From: Pilasporangium apinafurcum
Lineage: Eukaryota; Oomycota; Peronosporomycetes; Pythiales; Pythiaceae
NCBI GenBank assembly: GCA_001600495.1
Contig: BCKE01000010.1
Span: 312,306 to 376,305 of the forward strand
Direction of reading: 5' to 3'
Length of the DNA stretch: 64,000 nt
The notes beneath the pieces are model-generated. The model ran no database searches. It saw only the letters and a list, made by a program, of their open reading frames with translations, and was not told where the DNA came from. Shown piece by piece: positions 30,718-45,600 of the stretch; positions within the stretch are counted from its first letter, which is position 1, and every line of letters starts with the position of its first letter. Made by a program: the position numbers and the translations under genes.

Positions 30718-32929
30718 ATGGACAGCGACTACACCCCTGCAGATAAGCGTGCAAAACCTCCGCCATCGGAGATGGCAGTACTTCGGCAGATTGGCTCGCT
30801 TGTAGTGTTAACGGTTCTGCAGTCGCTGTCGTATGGCATAATGGCGCCCATGATGCCCATCATCATGACCGAGGTACTTGATTCGTCTTCATGTGCTGTG
30901 GTTGTTCACTTGCTATTCTGTATTGAGTCGTAACATGTTATGAATAGTATTTTGCGCGGATGTTTCCGCATGATGGAGTGATTGACTGCAGTGCACATCC
31001 GCATACTGACGTACGTCTAACTGGCTAACTATGAACGAAAAACAAAAGAGAGCTATTATTAGTGTCGAGCGGATTCATTTCTTGTTGCTCTTGTGTATGC
31101 GATGACAGCCATGCATATACGGCTCAAAGCAAGCTGATTGGTGGTCCAGGTGAGAGATGGAGCACGCTCGTTTACTCTGTACCTCTGGACCTTTGATATG
31201 TGCGTAGACTCATTTGTGCGCATGTGTATAGTATCTTTTCGGCAGCTGGATGTGCATGTCTATTCTTCTTGTCTCCACTTATCGGTCAAGCCTCAGACAT
31301 CTACGGCCGCAAGGTGAGATTTGCACCGATTAGATTGCTCATTGTGTAAATGACGAGCGTTCACACTAATGAGCGGATGCTTTCTGATTGTATAGCCTTT
31401 CCTGATAGCGGCTCAATTTGCACGAGTCGGCACACCATTCTCAATTATGTACTTCTTGCAATTCGGCGGATCCATTGGGCCATACTATGTCCTGCGATTT
31501 ATAGACTCGGCGTTTGGGTAATTGATTCTAGGCGTATATGAATGTTTGTATGCCTTGCATGTGACTGACATCGAGGCGGTTGCGTATATGTGACTAGCAC
31601 GGCGAGTGTATCGAGTGCAGCAGTCGCTGATGTAGTCAGCCCGACAAATCGTGCGGCGGCATTTGGGGTTCTCTTTGCTGCTCTTGTGGTCGGTTTTTGT
31701 ATGAGCGCTGCGATTGCTCCACTCTTTTCCAAGGTATAGTTAACGTTTGAGGCTTTTTGGTGGACAACCAATGTGCGCTGATGGCGGCCATGTGCTGATT
31801 TTTGTCAATTTGTAGGCCCATATCTTGCAGATAGCAGTGGTGCTTTACACGCTTCGAGTCGTCTGGGTTGTCTTTGCTGTTCCAGAAACTCTTCCTTTGT
31901 CCAAGCGCACCAAAAAGCACAAGCGTGTGTTCCAGAACCCAATTCGGTCCATGTCAATTCTCTGCCGCTCGCAGTTATTCATGCATCTGACTATGTTGAT
32001 TGCGCTGACGTCCTTTGTCACGAACGGAATTTCCCAGATTCAGTTATTTTACCTCAATGTGAGTATTATGCGGTTGATATCATCCATGTTTTGTTCAGTC
32101 TATCAGAACTGATAGAATGCTGTTGGCATATATGATTGATGATCTTGAATGTGTGTACAGACTGTAATTGGGTTTGATGTGAAGGATACAGCACGATTGA
32201 TGTTGCTTGGAGGTATTTCGTCGATTCTCGCCCAGGTCCTGGTGCTTAAACCTTTGATGGACTGTGTTCACGAGAAAGGGGTGATCATCCTATCACTAGC
32301 AACCCATATCATCGACTGTGTGATGCTCGCGCTCAGTGCATATTATCCGTCCAAAGGGCTCATTTTTGCTATTACAGTACCATCCAGTATCGGTGATCTC
32401 TCCTTTGCAGCAATTTCGTCGCTCAAGTCCATCAACTGTTCCGAAAAGGTACACCAATATCTTGTGTTCATATAAACCTTCATTCACGAAAGTAGCATCC
32501 ATCTTAAAATGATTTTGGATGGCATAGGAGCAAGGACGCTTGCAAGGGGCGATTTATGGAGTTCGTGCAGTCTTTGAAGCTGCAGGTCCTGTGATTTACG
32601 CTTCCATCTACTCGCAGATGGAAGAGGAGAATTTGCTATCAAAAGCGATGCCATTTATTATCTCTGGTGTCCTGTATGCTGTGGGGGTCGGAGTGGCAAT
32701 GTCACTACCGATTCCATCGCAACCTTCAACGTCTACGCCACCTACACCGTCGAAGGGGGCGATGCCACCGCCTTTACTGTCTCCAACATTCGCGCCCATA
32801 TCACCTGGATCTATGTATGTTGTAACGGATGATGATGATGATGACAACGACGAGCATCGTTATGACGACGAAATGCTGGTCGAGCCACTATTGGGAGATT
32901 ATGCTTCGTCGGTGTATGAAGATGCATAG
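30718..32929 (+). CDS. major facilitator superfamily transporter (MFSD14/TetA-like)
   Basis: Nine exons (30718-30873, 30948-31010, 31109-31149, 31232-31313, 31396-31517, 31598-31733, 31816-32058, 32161-32448, 32528-32929) join in phase to give 510 residues. The first span (VLTVLQSLSYGIMAPMMPII) is followed by a Cys-containing loop and the MFS signature loop LSPLIGQASDIYGRKPFLIA, the D-x-x-G-R-[KR] motif between spans 2 and 3. Then come PTNRAAAFGVLFAALVVGF, VPETLPLSKRTKKHKR before the central loop, and the second six-span half. A Pro/Ser-rich, Asp-rich cytoplasmic tail closes it (DDDDDDNDEH). Substrate unknown; relatives are putative sugar or drug/H+ transporters. The acceptor of exon 3 (31109) was preferred because it yields DWWSSIFSAAG in register with the family. 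Confidence 0.85.
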
Positions 32930-33144
32930 AGGAGCGAGGCTCAACTTCATCCACGATTTGTATCTTATCATTATGTGAATGCGTGATGAAGAGCGTTTTT
33001 ACAAGACGCGGATGTGCATAACTTTACATGTATTTCAATTTGCTTTATACTTTGAGTATATAAATTTTGAATGGGAGATTCGGAAACTTACAATCACAAT
33101 ACTGCACACTTTTACTTGACCGTTCCATACAATGTGCTTTCGAA

Positions 33145-33710
33145 TCAATAAAAGACCTGGTGAAACGCCGATGGTGGTGCCTCAAAGTTGACAGGATCGA
33201 GCTGGATCCCTTCGTCATCCCGGAGACGCACGAGGGAGGCAATATGCGTATGTGGGGGCAAATTCTTCATGCAAGCTTGAATGAATGGATCCATCTCAAT
33301 TTGACCCAGCCGTTTGCAAATCTTGAAAGACTGCATGGGCGATATCGGCGTAAGCACGTTCTCATCCTTCACCTCCCCACCAATCTGTGCCAAATACGCC
33401 AGTAAATCGGCCCTGAAAACATCCGCGGTGATCTTACCGCGTGGTTGACTCAACCATTGTGGCAATGTCATTGGATCGTTAGAGGACCATGTGATTTCTT
33501 CGTTAGCGGCATCCACAATCTCTTGCACATTGCCCCAGATGAACAGCAAACCCGACAATTCTTCTTTCGACAATGATCCCTATGATAAAGCAAATCAAGA
33601 GCAGAGATGTTATTTTACAACACCGGAATATGCATGGAGTACTATGATACATCGACACGTACATCATCTAACAACTCTGGTTCTTGATTGAAATCGGTAA
33701 TAGGTGACAT
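33145..33710 (-). CDS. small conserved-looking protein of unknown function
   Basis: Exon 1 (33663-33710) begins MSPITDFNQEPELLDD and joins in phase through a GTACGT..TAG intron to 33145-33579, giving 160 residues. The product is soluble, mildly acidic, mostly helical by composition and has no membrane segment, cysteine cluster or catalytic motif I recognise (GLLFIWGNVQEIVDAANEEI, QWLSQPRGKITADVFRADLL, FKICKRLGQIEMDPF). The clean splice sites and even codon use support a real gene. Convergent with the MFS transporter. Confidence 0.65.
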
Positions 33711-35813
33711 GATGCTCTGCTAGGCAACGCTTTTGAGTGGTTCACGGTGAATTCTCGACTGACGGAAGATGCAGCAGCAACGATAACAACAACAGGTGGA
33801 AAGCCCAATCAACACACATATATTAAGTATGCAACGTCGTAGGCATGCCATAGGTTGCCATTCAGCAAGTGACCTGCTCGAACATAAATCCCGCGATTGC
33901 CAAAATAGGAGTATATGTGTTCTATTAGTTGATTTATGTTGAGTGCTGAATCATGGTCCTCTTTGGCAATGCGAAGTGGGATGTCGCTTGTTGACAGGGC
34001 GTCCAGAGCCGCGACGGTAACAAAGTTGGCCTAATGCTCATAAGCTCTGGCTACAGCAACACTAGTTGATCAACATATGCTCAACTTTAAGAGCGAATCA
34101 GCACTTACGTAGGGTTTATCAACATAAACAATGCTCATAAATAACTGAATCTAAAAACTTTCAAGAATATAACGCGTTACTTTTCAAGCTACATGACCAT
34201 TCTCGTAAATTATAATCGAAGGTGTTGAGCACGATGGAAGATGTTGTGTAAAATGGAAACTGTCTAACCTGTCAGAACTGCACCAATTGTAAATACATTG
34301 AGTGCGGTGAAATTCGCCGGTTCCTAAAAAAAAACTACAGCTTCTACTACTGGAAATACAACTAAAATGGATGTTATCAAGCTATTTGTCAACAGTGGCA
34401 GCATTGAAAGTATAAATGTACATAACCTAGAAATACTGAGATTCGTAAATGAGTGTGATTTCGTGTATTCGCTCAAAATTCCACACCAAAAGCGACGCGT
34501 TTTTAATCATAACCTTATATCTACAAAATCGATTGCACATAATTATTTCTCAATGATGGATGCATTTAAGCTGAGACAATTTCAAAATATGCCTGATATG
34601 GCTCAGTAACCCCCTAAACGATCTTAGCCGCACGTTATAGGGATAGAATGTTTATCGTTGGAAGGAGAAATGAAATTAGTTGCGTCGGTGTATTTTGTGT
34701 CGGCGAACGCATTCAAAGCGTAAACCCCACTCTGTTAAATTACGTAATGACCTATAACACGCTTATATACCTGGAAGCTTATATAGGAAAGTGGTCCTGT
34801 TATTGGGAAGTGCTTTGCTATGTTATGTATACGTGCAAATTTAGTTGGATGCTTTTTGAACCGCTAAACGTCGATGATAAAACCATGGAAAATGCTAGGG
34901 TATCTCTTTCTTCTCAACAGCCCATAGCTTGTGTCAATCGAGATATTTCCTTTATCTGCAAAGGCCAAAAGTATGCTTTCATTTTTAAGCATACTTCATT
35001 TGTGTCATCGTTTTGCACCGCGTAAACGAGAACCGAAGCTCCTATAACCATCACGCAAGCTACGCGTAGTTTCACATGACAAGTGTACAAAGTGATCTTT
35101 ACGCTTGTCGTCAATAACACCAACGATTTCACAAAGCTAACCAGTTATGCGTCCACGAGAGTACAAACTATGAGCTTGTCTAGCTTTGAAATCTCTATCG
35201 GTAATTTATGAAAAAGTAAATATTCAACTACTTATTTTGATCAAACTTCATATGGCTTTTCTTTGTACATATAAAGTTGCTGCAACCACTCGCTGTGTTC
35301 CTACGTACTGTCAAGATTTCGCCGTCGTACCCATTCGATTGTGTCTAACAAAGTTGGGGCGCTCTTATCTATAGTTTGTCGTGTATGCCTTCACGCACAC
35401 GAGAGTGGTAACATAAAGTAGCGGTGAATGGGCTAAATACTGATATTAATTGCCATCCATGTGTTTACGGGCTTCGTTAGTGTGCATGTTGTATCACTCA
35501 GGTCGGACATGCTTATAGAGTATCAGCTCTTTGGTGAGCACTGGAATTTTTTTCTCGCTTGTGAATGTGCAAAAACAGCCGCAGCACAAAAAAACATGAG
35601 AGTTGTATGTGCAAACGAATGGCAACAAAAACCAGGAGAGCGGCACCTTAAGCAGTCGATAATGTTGGTTTCTGGACATAGTGTAAATAGTACAGAATCA
35701 GGCTGAAGGGTGACTGTGTGTCTGTGTGACGACTCCCACTGTTTCAAGCCATCGCAAGATTCCAATGACAGATGATTGCTGTGGCGACAAGAGACTGGTG
35801 ATCAATGTCGTCA
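33711..35813. other. 2.1-kb AT-rich stretch without recognisable gene
   Basis: Open frames of 60-125 codons at 34367-34609, 34648-35025 and 35186-35374 carry no motif or family resemblance and are Phe/Tyr/Cys-rich, as expected of chance frames in AT-rich DNA. No terminal repeats, tRNA-like fold or transposase fragment was seen. It is the longest gene-poor stretch of the window. The nearest genes on either side begin or end abruptly at its borders. Confidence 0.5.
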
Positions 35814-36530
35814 TTATTTTGCTGGTGACGACGGGGAAGTAGTGGATTCTTGGAGCATGACAGTGGTTTCTATGCGCGCACTCACTTGATCAAGAACTGA
35901 CTGGATTTGTTCTTCGGGTGATTGAGCGAGAGCTTTCGGCACTGATATATGTTGTGGTTTGCTTTCGTCTGTCTCCGCAGAATCGTGTGAGCAACCAGGG
36001 GAATTGCTTATGTCATCATAATCAGTAGTCGCATCATATACCGCAGTGTGAACAGGTGCTGGCTTAAGATAGGGGATGATTTTGTCCACGACAACCGTCC
36101 GACCACTCCACAGCCACGTCTCCCTTATCTTTACACCGGTTCTTCTGTCGTTTCCTGTTGGAAAAGGAATATTCTTGGCTAGAATTTGTCGGTCTTTCAA
36201 CCACCACTTCCCTCGTCTTGTATCCACAGGTACCAATTCACTCTCAAAGTTAGTTTCTGTCTCTTGATTTGGCTCCTTTTTGCCATGAGGTTGCCGTTCT
36301 CGGTCCTCCTTACTAGTGCTGAAAGGTTTGAGTAGAATTCCATCGCTTTCCGGCATGGCTGATCGCAGCTTGGCGCTTGGCTGTGGCGTCCTGGATGGCT
36401 GATCTGGGGCTTTCGTAGGCGAATACTGTGGAGGAGGCGTGGATGGGTTCTTGCTTCGTTCCTGATCCAGCAGAGCCTTCAGTCGCTTCACTTCTTCCTT
36501 GAGTGTTTTCACCTCATCCTGCTCCTCCAT
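35814..36530 (-). CDS. unknown protein with N-terminal coiled coil
   Basis: A single 238-residue frame. The first 25 residues form a heptad-rich coiled coil (EVKTLKEEVKRLKALLDQER). A Pro/Ser/Gln-rich linker follows (PSTPPPQYSPTKAPDQPSRTP). A short ordered core comes next (RGKWWLKDRQILAKNIPF and GVKIRETWLWSGRTVVVDKI), then an acidic Ser-rich tail. No family recognised. Its start is 162 bases from the start of the SLC12 gene on the other strand. Confidence 0.65.
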   Translation of the reverse strand: MEEQDEVKTLKEEVKRLKALLDQERSKNPSTPPPQYSPTKAPDQPSRTPQPSAKLRSAMPESDGILLKPFSTSKEDRERQPHGKKEPNQETETNFESELVPVDTRRGKWWLKDRQILAKNIPFPTGNDRRTGVKIRETWLWSGRTVVVDKIIPYLKPAPVHTAVYDATTDYDDISNSPGCSHDSAETDESKPQHISVPKALAQSPEEQIQSVLDQVSARIETTVMLQESTTSPSSPAK

Positions 36531-36692
36531 CGCTGTCTTCTCTCAATCATGTGATCATGAAGAGTCTGTTGAGGTTGAAGGACCATCATTACTCCAACAT
36601 CGAAAGTACCGTAACTTCCAAAATGAAAACTATGAAGATACTGCTTCTCTTCTTGAAGAAGATCGATTCCTCTGTACGGGTTGGCTACAGCG

Positions 36693-39600
36693 ATGCTCGC
36701 CGTGGAAGCGAAGCCGCTGCTGTCAGAGCAGTTTAGCACTGGGTCCGAAGAGAATGAAAGTACTAGCTCAGAAATAGCAGCAAGTGGAGCGAAACGAGGA
36801 AGAAGCGGTAGTACGATGCGGCTGATGCAAAAGCAGTCAAGTGGTGATAGTACACATTCGTACACAGATCTCCATTTACTCACAAAAGCTGCTGCTCCAG
36901 TGGAGAACGGTCCAAATCGAAATGCGCTTGGTACCATTAACGTGGGTCACATGCATAATCAAGATACTTTGAATGCAAATTTAACGACTGATAGTTTTCT
37001 CTCTGCGTTCGGGTGTAACACAAAATACTACAGGGTGTCTATGTGCCATGTCTGCTGAATATCATCGGCGTAATCTTGTTTTTACGGCTTGGNTGGGGNA
37101 TTGGTCAGGCTGGAGTTGAAGGAATGCTGCTGATTTTCTTTATGGCTGAGGCCCAAGCTATACTGACGGTGTTGTCCGTCAGTACTATCACTAGCAATGG
37201 ATCCATGCAAGGTGGTGGTTCCTATTTTCTTATTAGGTAAGCGTTTAGTTTACATAATGACTACTTTCCACACATCTTTGCTTATGAGGACAATATGAAC
37301 AGTCGATCTTTAGGTCCGGAGTGTGGTGGTGCGATCGGTATTCAGTTTTACTTTCTCTACGCCGTGGGCGTCTCCATGTACTTGGTCGGATTTGCGGAAG
37401 AGGCGCAGCAAACTTGGTTCTCAAACGCGAGAATTGGTGAGCGATGGGTGATTGTGCTTATTGCTACAGCAGCACTGATTATGATCGTCGCAATAGCGAT
37501 TGTTGGAGCACACGCATTTGCCCGAGTGAATCGATACTTGTTCTTGATTCAATTTGTATGTGTGGTGGTCGGGGCGTTCTTTATTTTCGTCGTCAGCCCC
37601 CATGAACTGAAAAGTGGGGGAAAATTTACTGGACCACAAATGAAAGTTCTGATGGACAATTTTCCAGAACATTATACCGCAGAGCAACATGTGTGTAGTG
37701 ATACTAATCCTTGCACGTTCGCTGGGGTATATGGTCAGTTCCAGCGCAGTTATCCACCTCCTTTTAAGTATATGTAAACTAACCGTGCTGATCTTGCTAT
37801 GTATGCTCCTGGATGCAGCAATTGTATTTCCACTTGCGACTGGTTTTATGGAAGGCCTTAATCTATCTGGTGACTTGAAGCACCCCGGTATGTGGATGGA
37901 TGCTTATGGTAGTCGTATACCCTTCGTGGAATTTCTCATCACACATTATTTGTAGGCAAAAGTATTCCAATGGGCACGTTGGCAGCTGTTGGCACAGCAT
38001 GTATCGTCTATATTTCACTCATTTTTACGTTTGCATCGGCATTCCCGAGCGAAACTCTTCGAAACAACTTCTCATTTTTCCAAGAGGTTTCCGATTATCC
38101 GTTTGTTGTCATCATTGGAGTGCTGGTTTCTTGTTTTTCGTCAGCGCTGGGGGCTCTATTTGGTGCATCAAGAATTTTGCAAGCCATTGCTCGCGACGAT
38201 TTGTTTCCAACGCTCAAAATAATGTCCCAAGGATCCCCCAATGGTGATGAACCTCAGCATGCAGTGCTATTCACGGCTCTATTGACGCAATTTTTTATCT
38301 GTTTGGGGGACTTGGATGTGATCGCTCCGATTTGTACGTCATTCTTCTGTCTTGCGTACGCTGGTGTTAATTTTACGTGTTTCCTGCTTCAAGTAACCGG
38401 TGTACCGAACTTTCGACCAACGTTTCGATACCATTCCTGGCATCTATCACTCTTGGGTACCGTGTTGAATATTGGGGTGATGATCTATTTAGATGCTGTC
38501 TACGCCGCAGTGTCGCTGCTTCTACTATCTGTTATCTTTTTTTACTTATATTTCACTGTGACACCAAAAGAATGGGGAGATATCAGTCAAGCACTTATTT
38601 ACCATCAAGTGCGAAAATTCCTACTACGGTTAGATACGAGGAAGGCACATTCCAAGTTCTGGCGACCGGCAATTCTACTTCTCACCGACGAGATCGATTG
38701 CGCCGAAGTTAAATTAAGTCATAATCTGAAGAAAGGTGGTTTGTACATAGTTGGAAACGTGATCAAGGGTGAATTTGGACTGAGCAACAACAGCAAATGT
38801 GGCGAGAAATACAATCAGTGGCTGGGACACATTTTTGATTCCAAGCTGAAAGCGATTCCACAGGTAATCATCATTGCTTGTGTAAGAGGTAAAACAACTA
38901 CTAACGCGATGTCTCTCACGTTCAGGTTGTTGTTGCATCGCAAGTTCGAGAGGGCTATCGGATGTTAATGCAAACATCTGGATTGGGTGGCATGCAGATC
39001 AATACTATCGTGATCCCCTGGTTAAGTGTAAGTGAAACACGATACACTTTTAACTTTGACTATTCAGAGTAAGCTAAGCTGGACATTTTGGTTCAGACCA
39101 CGGTCTTAAATCCGACAAAGACTGAACGGACAGCTGCAAAATGTTTACTCGATCTACAGTCGCCGTTGGAATATGTTGGATTGCTGATTGACGGGATTAT
39201 ATTGAAGAAAAATATTGTTGTGCTCCGCCATACCGACCGGTTGGATTCCCGACTGTTTCATCAAAGCCATAGAATTGGTGTGATTGACAAGCAACTGCTC
39301 CTCATCGACGACCAACGCGACTACGAGACCATCGATGTATGGATCACATGCAAGTGGGATGATGCAAGTGTCGATACAAGCGCCGCGTTAATGTTGCAAT
39401 TAGCATATGTTTTATTTTCCAACAAACAGTGGCGACGTCGGACCAAAATTCGACTGATCAAGTTATGTGATACCACCGACTCAAACCTCTTACATCGCGA
39501 ACGCCAGCGGCTACAGCAACTGGCAGAACGGTTACGCATCGCGATCCACGTACATGAAATGCTTGTCATTCCAAGCAACCCATCCAGTATTCTCGCAGCG

Positions 39601-39867
39601 AATACAAAGCTACTACCAGCTTCTGGTTCGGCGAGTTGCTATTTCAACTGTGCAGAAAGCGCGATCGCGCTGAATCAAACACTGCAACGCAATGCTGCAC
39701 GTACAGCACAACTTATATTGATGCTGCCCGACCCACGGCAGTATGTTAATGACGAGCAACAGTCTAACGAATACCTCACGAGACTGGAATTACTCACAAA
39801 CAACTTGCCATCGACGATGCTGGTCTTTAACGATGACGACGCATCGGTCATCTCCACATGCATTTAA
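36693..39867 (+). CDS. SLC12-family cation-chloride cotransporter
   Basis: Seven exons (36693-36941, 37034-37236, 37303-37733, 37819-37887, 37956-38863, 38926-39027, 39097-39867) give 910 residues in consistent phase. After a polar N-terminus comes the family start ALGTINGVYVPCLLNIIGVI, then the first spans, GSMQGGGSYFLISRSLGPE, GFMEGLNLSGDLKHPGKSIP, FGASRILQAIARDDLFP and FFCLAYAGVNFTCFLLQ. A soluble C-terminal domain ending ASVISTCI follows, as in KCC/NKCC-type electroneutral cotransporters that move Cl- with K+ and/or Na+ across membranes. Bases 37093 and 37099 are N in the sequence, so two residues in span 1 are unknown. The exon 1 donor (GTGGGT) was chosen because it restores the family block; the first in-frame ATG is used as start. 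Confidence 0.9.
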
Positions 39868-40123
39868 CATGATTCAGAATGGTGTCTGAAGGTACACACT
39901 AGTTACCTCTATAAACCTATATCCTTTGGCAAGCACTTCCATGTATTGTATATAATTGCTGAGCTCATCGATATTAAAAATCAAAGGTTGTGATGGTACG
40001 GTACGGCTTGGAGCAACATTATCTGGGTAATGTCGTCGCAAGATCTCAAAGGAGAGCTCCAAAACGAAAGAAACTCAGTCTCGCCATTTTGCTCATCAGC
40101 ACACCCCCAAGCGATAGGCAATA

Positions 40124-41969
<1,846 letters not shown>

Positions 41970-42625
41970 GTTCTTTTAGCTCGTCATCTCAGTGCAAAGT
42001 GTAGCTATGTCCCGTAAATACGAAGTTTTGATCCATATCTAGTAAATGCGTACTTAACGGATTTTTATTGCTCAAAGGGTTGGGTTGCGTTTCTGGTCAG
42101 TGGATTCTCACTGCGTACTTAAGCATCTTGGTCGGTTGCGCGAAGGTGTCTCAACTGCATCGACAGCTCAAATGCGGTCTTTTTGTGTTGAACGCAATTT
42201 TCATTTGTGCTCATTTGGCATTTTGCGGTGAACACACCAAGACGGCGTCCGCGACAGTATCAAGCAACGAAGAGAAAAAGCGGGAGAGACTGTGTGTGAG
42301 AGGAGGAATTTTTCTATCGCATTAGTAAAGCGCCTCTCGACTCTAAAAGGTTCTCGTTGGGTGGTTCGGTTGGTAGAGAAAACAACACCTAACGGATCCA
42401 TCGTTTCCTACATCTTCTCGCATTTTTAGGCTCTTGTCCTGTTGGTATCTGGTGATTGCAGAAGTGTTTTTTTTGTTTTCCTTCTATTCTGCTTTCGTGG
42501 TTGGAAAATACAGTGCAATAGCGTAGTGATTGTGGCAACAGATTTGGCGTGCTGCTCGTGGTGGTAGTGACATCACGTAGTGTATGTGATCGATCGATCT
42601 ATTGAGCCACTTTTATCTATATTGC
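41970..42625. other. intergenic, 3' flank of kinase and leader of helicase gene
   Basis: No gene recognised. An open frame at 42068-42325 starts with a non-ATG codon and has no resemblance to known proteins. Pyrimidine-rich tracts near 42460-42490 may belong to the helicase promoter. Confidence 0.45.
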
Positions 42626-45600
42626 ATGATGAGACGATCAACGCGATTAGTAGCGGCTGCTAATCAGAAAGCCAGTACACGCATGTCCACCTTGATCTCA
42701 AAACGAGCTGAAAGACTACGCAAGGTCCGTGCAAACACTCTTGCAATTGATGTGGATGTATTGTAGACAAGTCGATAACGATGTTCATTTTCGTAGAAAG
42801 TGGCTGATTCTGAAGAGGAATGGAAACCTGGCAATAGCGATGGCGATTATGGAGAAGAAGATGATGACATAGAAGATGGAGAGGAGGAAGAAGAAGAAGC
42901 CGAGGACGAAGAGGGCTCCGATTCGGCATCATCAGAGGAATCGAAGCCAGTGAAGCGTCGATCTCAACCACTGGCAAAGAAGCGGAAAATCATGGAGTTA
43001 TCAGATAGCGACAGCTCAGACCATGACGAAACTTTGACGTTGAGGCCAGCAATCGTACCCAAAACCGCCCGAATGAGCCGTGAAAACACAACTAAGTTTA
43101 AGTCTATATTGAAGAAATCATCCAAATATGTGCCCCCGCAGGAGAAGAAGGGGGTTGAGGAGTTGGCTGGAGCACCCAAAGTAACTGGAGTGTTGTTGAA
43201 GGGACCAGAAAAAGAAGAAGTGACCGAAACTCATCGACGCCCCACGCAACAACGAGGTAGGCGTTGTGCCATACTCCTGTGCGCTTTGTGTCTTTCAACC
43301 CGGCAATGATCAGTTCGTCCCTTGAACAGGTACAAGACAGCCTCTTGGGCGAGCATCATCCACCACTGTATCGTCTGCGAAGATATCGTCTTCAACTAAC
43401 ACAATGTCGCTCTTTTTTGATGAAATTTTGGAATGGAACTTTTATGAATCGTTGATGCGGGAAGCGCAAAACGATTACGTGTTCAGTGAGGCAAATGATG
43501 GCTCAGAGGAAGGCGAAGTTGAAATCGCGAAGGTACCGAGCCAATTTGAATCATATGACCACTACTTTTCAGTGTGGAAACCGCTGGCACTGGAGGAAGT
43601 ACAGGCACAAACGCTGAATAACATCTTCACAGATCATCCATCTCCGATCCCTATCACCGCATCAGGCTATGGAACCGCATTTCTATCCACGAAGAGCTGC
43701 AAGATTAGAGTGGATCTACGAAAACGAAGTGGTCCAATAACTCACAATTCTTTCAAGGACCAACTTGATTCTATCTTCGTGAATGATTTGGTGCTGATAA
43801 CACCAAGCTGCGAGTATTTTAAAAAAGCGCTTGCTAATTCCAAGGCAACTCCTACATCAAATTCGACCAAAGGACTAGGATCTACATCGAACCAGCACAG
43901 CGCCGAGGATAGAGAGCCGACACGAGATACGACCCTGTTGGGAATCTTGGGCATTGTTCTAACTCAAAGAGCGTCCCGTGAGGGATTGACAGTCATGACA
44001 TTAACTGCTCAATGGCGAAAGATTGATCAAGATCAAGAACTGTATTTGTTCAAGCTGAATAATCTGGTTACTAGTGTACGCGAATTCAGGGCGCTTTGCG
44101 ACTGTAGAGATTACAAACTCATGGCCCTGCTTTTATCTGGTCAATATGTCCAAGGATCGATGCAATTGGACTCTCTTGGGATTGGATTTGGCCGATGGCT
44201 AACAAAATCGTTTAATGAATCTCAGTTGGAAGCAATTGCGGCTGCAGCTACATCTGAAGGGTTTACTCTTATTAAAGGTCCACCTGGAACCGGCAAAACG
44301 ACTACGTTGAAGGGATTACTCAACTCTCTCCATTTACGAGAATACAGTCGTTACTACAATGCGGTTCTAGACGTCGCACGGCGCCCTGACAATGAAACCA
44401 ACCAGGCGTGGGCTGCAATCGGGAATGAAAAACCACACATATTGGTACAATTCATTTGATTACCTCACATATGGACCTTAGCCTATTAAAAATGTGTATT
44501 TGATACAGGTCACCGCGCCATCAAATGCCGCAGTTGACAATATTGTGGGGAAAATTATTGATGAGGGCTTTTGCGACGGGGAAGGCCGGCGTTACTTTCC
44601 CAAGATTGTTCGAGTTGGTCGTGGTCTGGTAAGAAACAAGAGCACATCCTTGGCTTGTTACCAGTCATTGTGCTGACTTGGCGATAATGTTTAGAGCTCA
44701 AACGTTCGCAGTGTAGGACTTGACGATATGGTGGATCAAATATGCAGTCAACCTTTAGAAGTGTTAGAAAATCGGATTATTAGCTTGCGGGGTGAATTGT
44801 TCAGGGTGCGTAAATTATGATATTGTTGTTGAAGTGGCCGTTATCAACATATAATCATTGGTAATGCGCTGACATATTGTTAATGCATAGGTGGAGCGAG
44901 ATTCTGTAGGACTGCGAGATCATTTACGGAACATTGTAGCATGGATAGACAGAGACCCTGTGGGGATTTTAGCGATGCAAGCTCAGCAGCAACAGAAGCA
45001 AGAAACTGTGCAGCAAACACCAGTCCCACCCCCGCCTGCTTCAACAGAGTCACTATTACCACCGCCACCACATTCAGCAGCATCAGAACGGCCAACCATT
45101 CCACCAATTTCTCCCGTGTTTCTGTCCACCCAAGTAGCTGAGTCAAAGTTTACGTGGTCTTCACCATCTGCTGGGTATCCTGTATCTCCTCCTGCTCCAC
45201 CTTCTCCATCCGGCTCGCCTTCATACCATGACGTCGGCATGAATCAAAGTAATGATCACTTGGGAGGACGTGCCACTGACTCGAATATGTATGATGAGGA
45301 ATATGAACAAGAAGAAGAAGAAGAAGACGAAGCATTCCCGACATCATTTGGTGCAACCTCACCTGCATTGCATCAGCACGTACACTCATTTGATACCATA
45401 GAAACGAGCAAAGCGTTCCATGCGTTCTTGGACGATGATAGCAGTGCCGAGGAGGATGAGCCTCTTCCGAGCGGGACCTCCATAGAAGAACCGAATAAGT
45501 ATTCTACTGAAGTTCATGCGGAGCCTGATAACATGAGTTCACAGTTTGGACAGCGAGAAGCTGTAGATTCGGAAGAAGACGAACCACTTCCTTATGGAAA

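Noticed and set aside
31063-31149. Longer alternative exon 3 of the MFS gene (acceptor at 31062)
   Set aside because: It brings a stop in frame; the acceptor at 31108 restores phase and the family sequence.
34367-35374. Three unassigned open frames in the 2.1-kb AT-rich gap as genes
   Set aside because: No motif, no splice context, and composition expected by chance in AT-rich DNA.
37093-37099. Two ambiguous bases in the SLC12 gene as a possible disruption
   Set aside because: They are unresolved base calls (N) inside an open frame, not evidence of damage.
44983-45240. Gly-rich minus-strand frame
   Set aside because: Complement of the Pro-rich insertion of the Sen1-like helicase.
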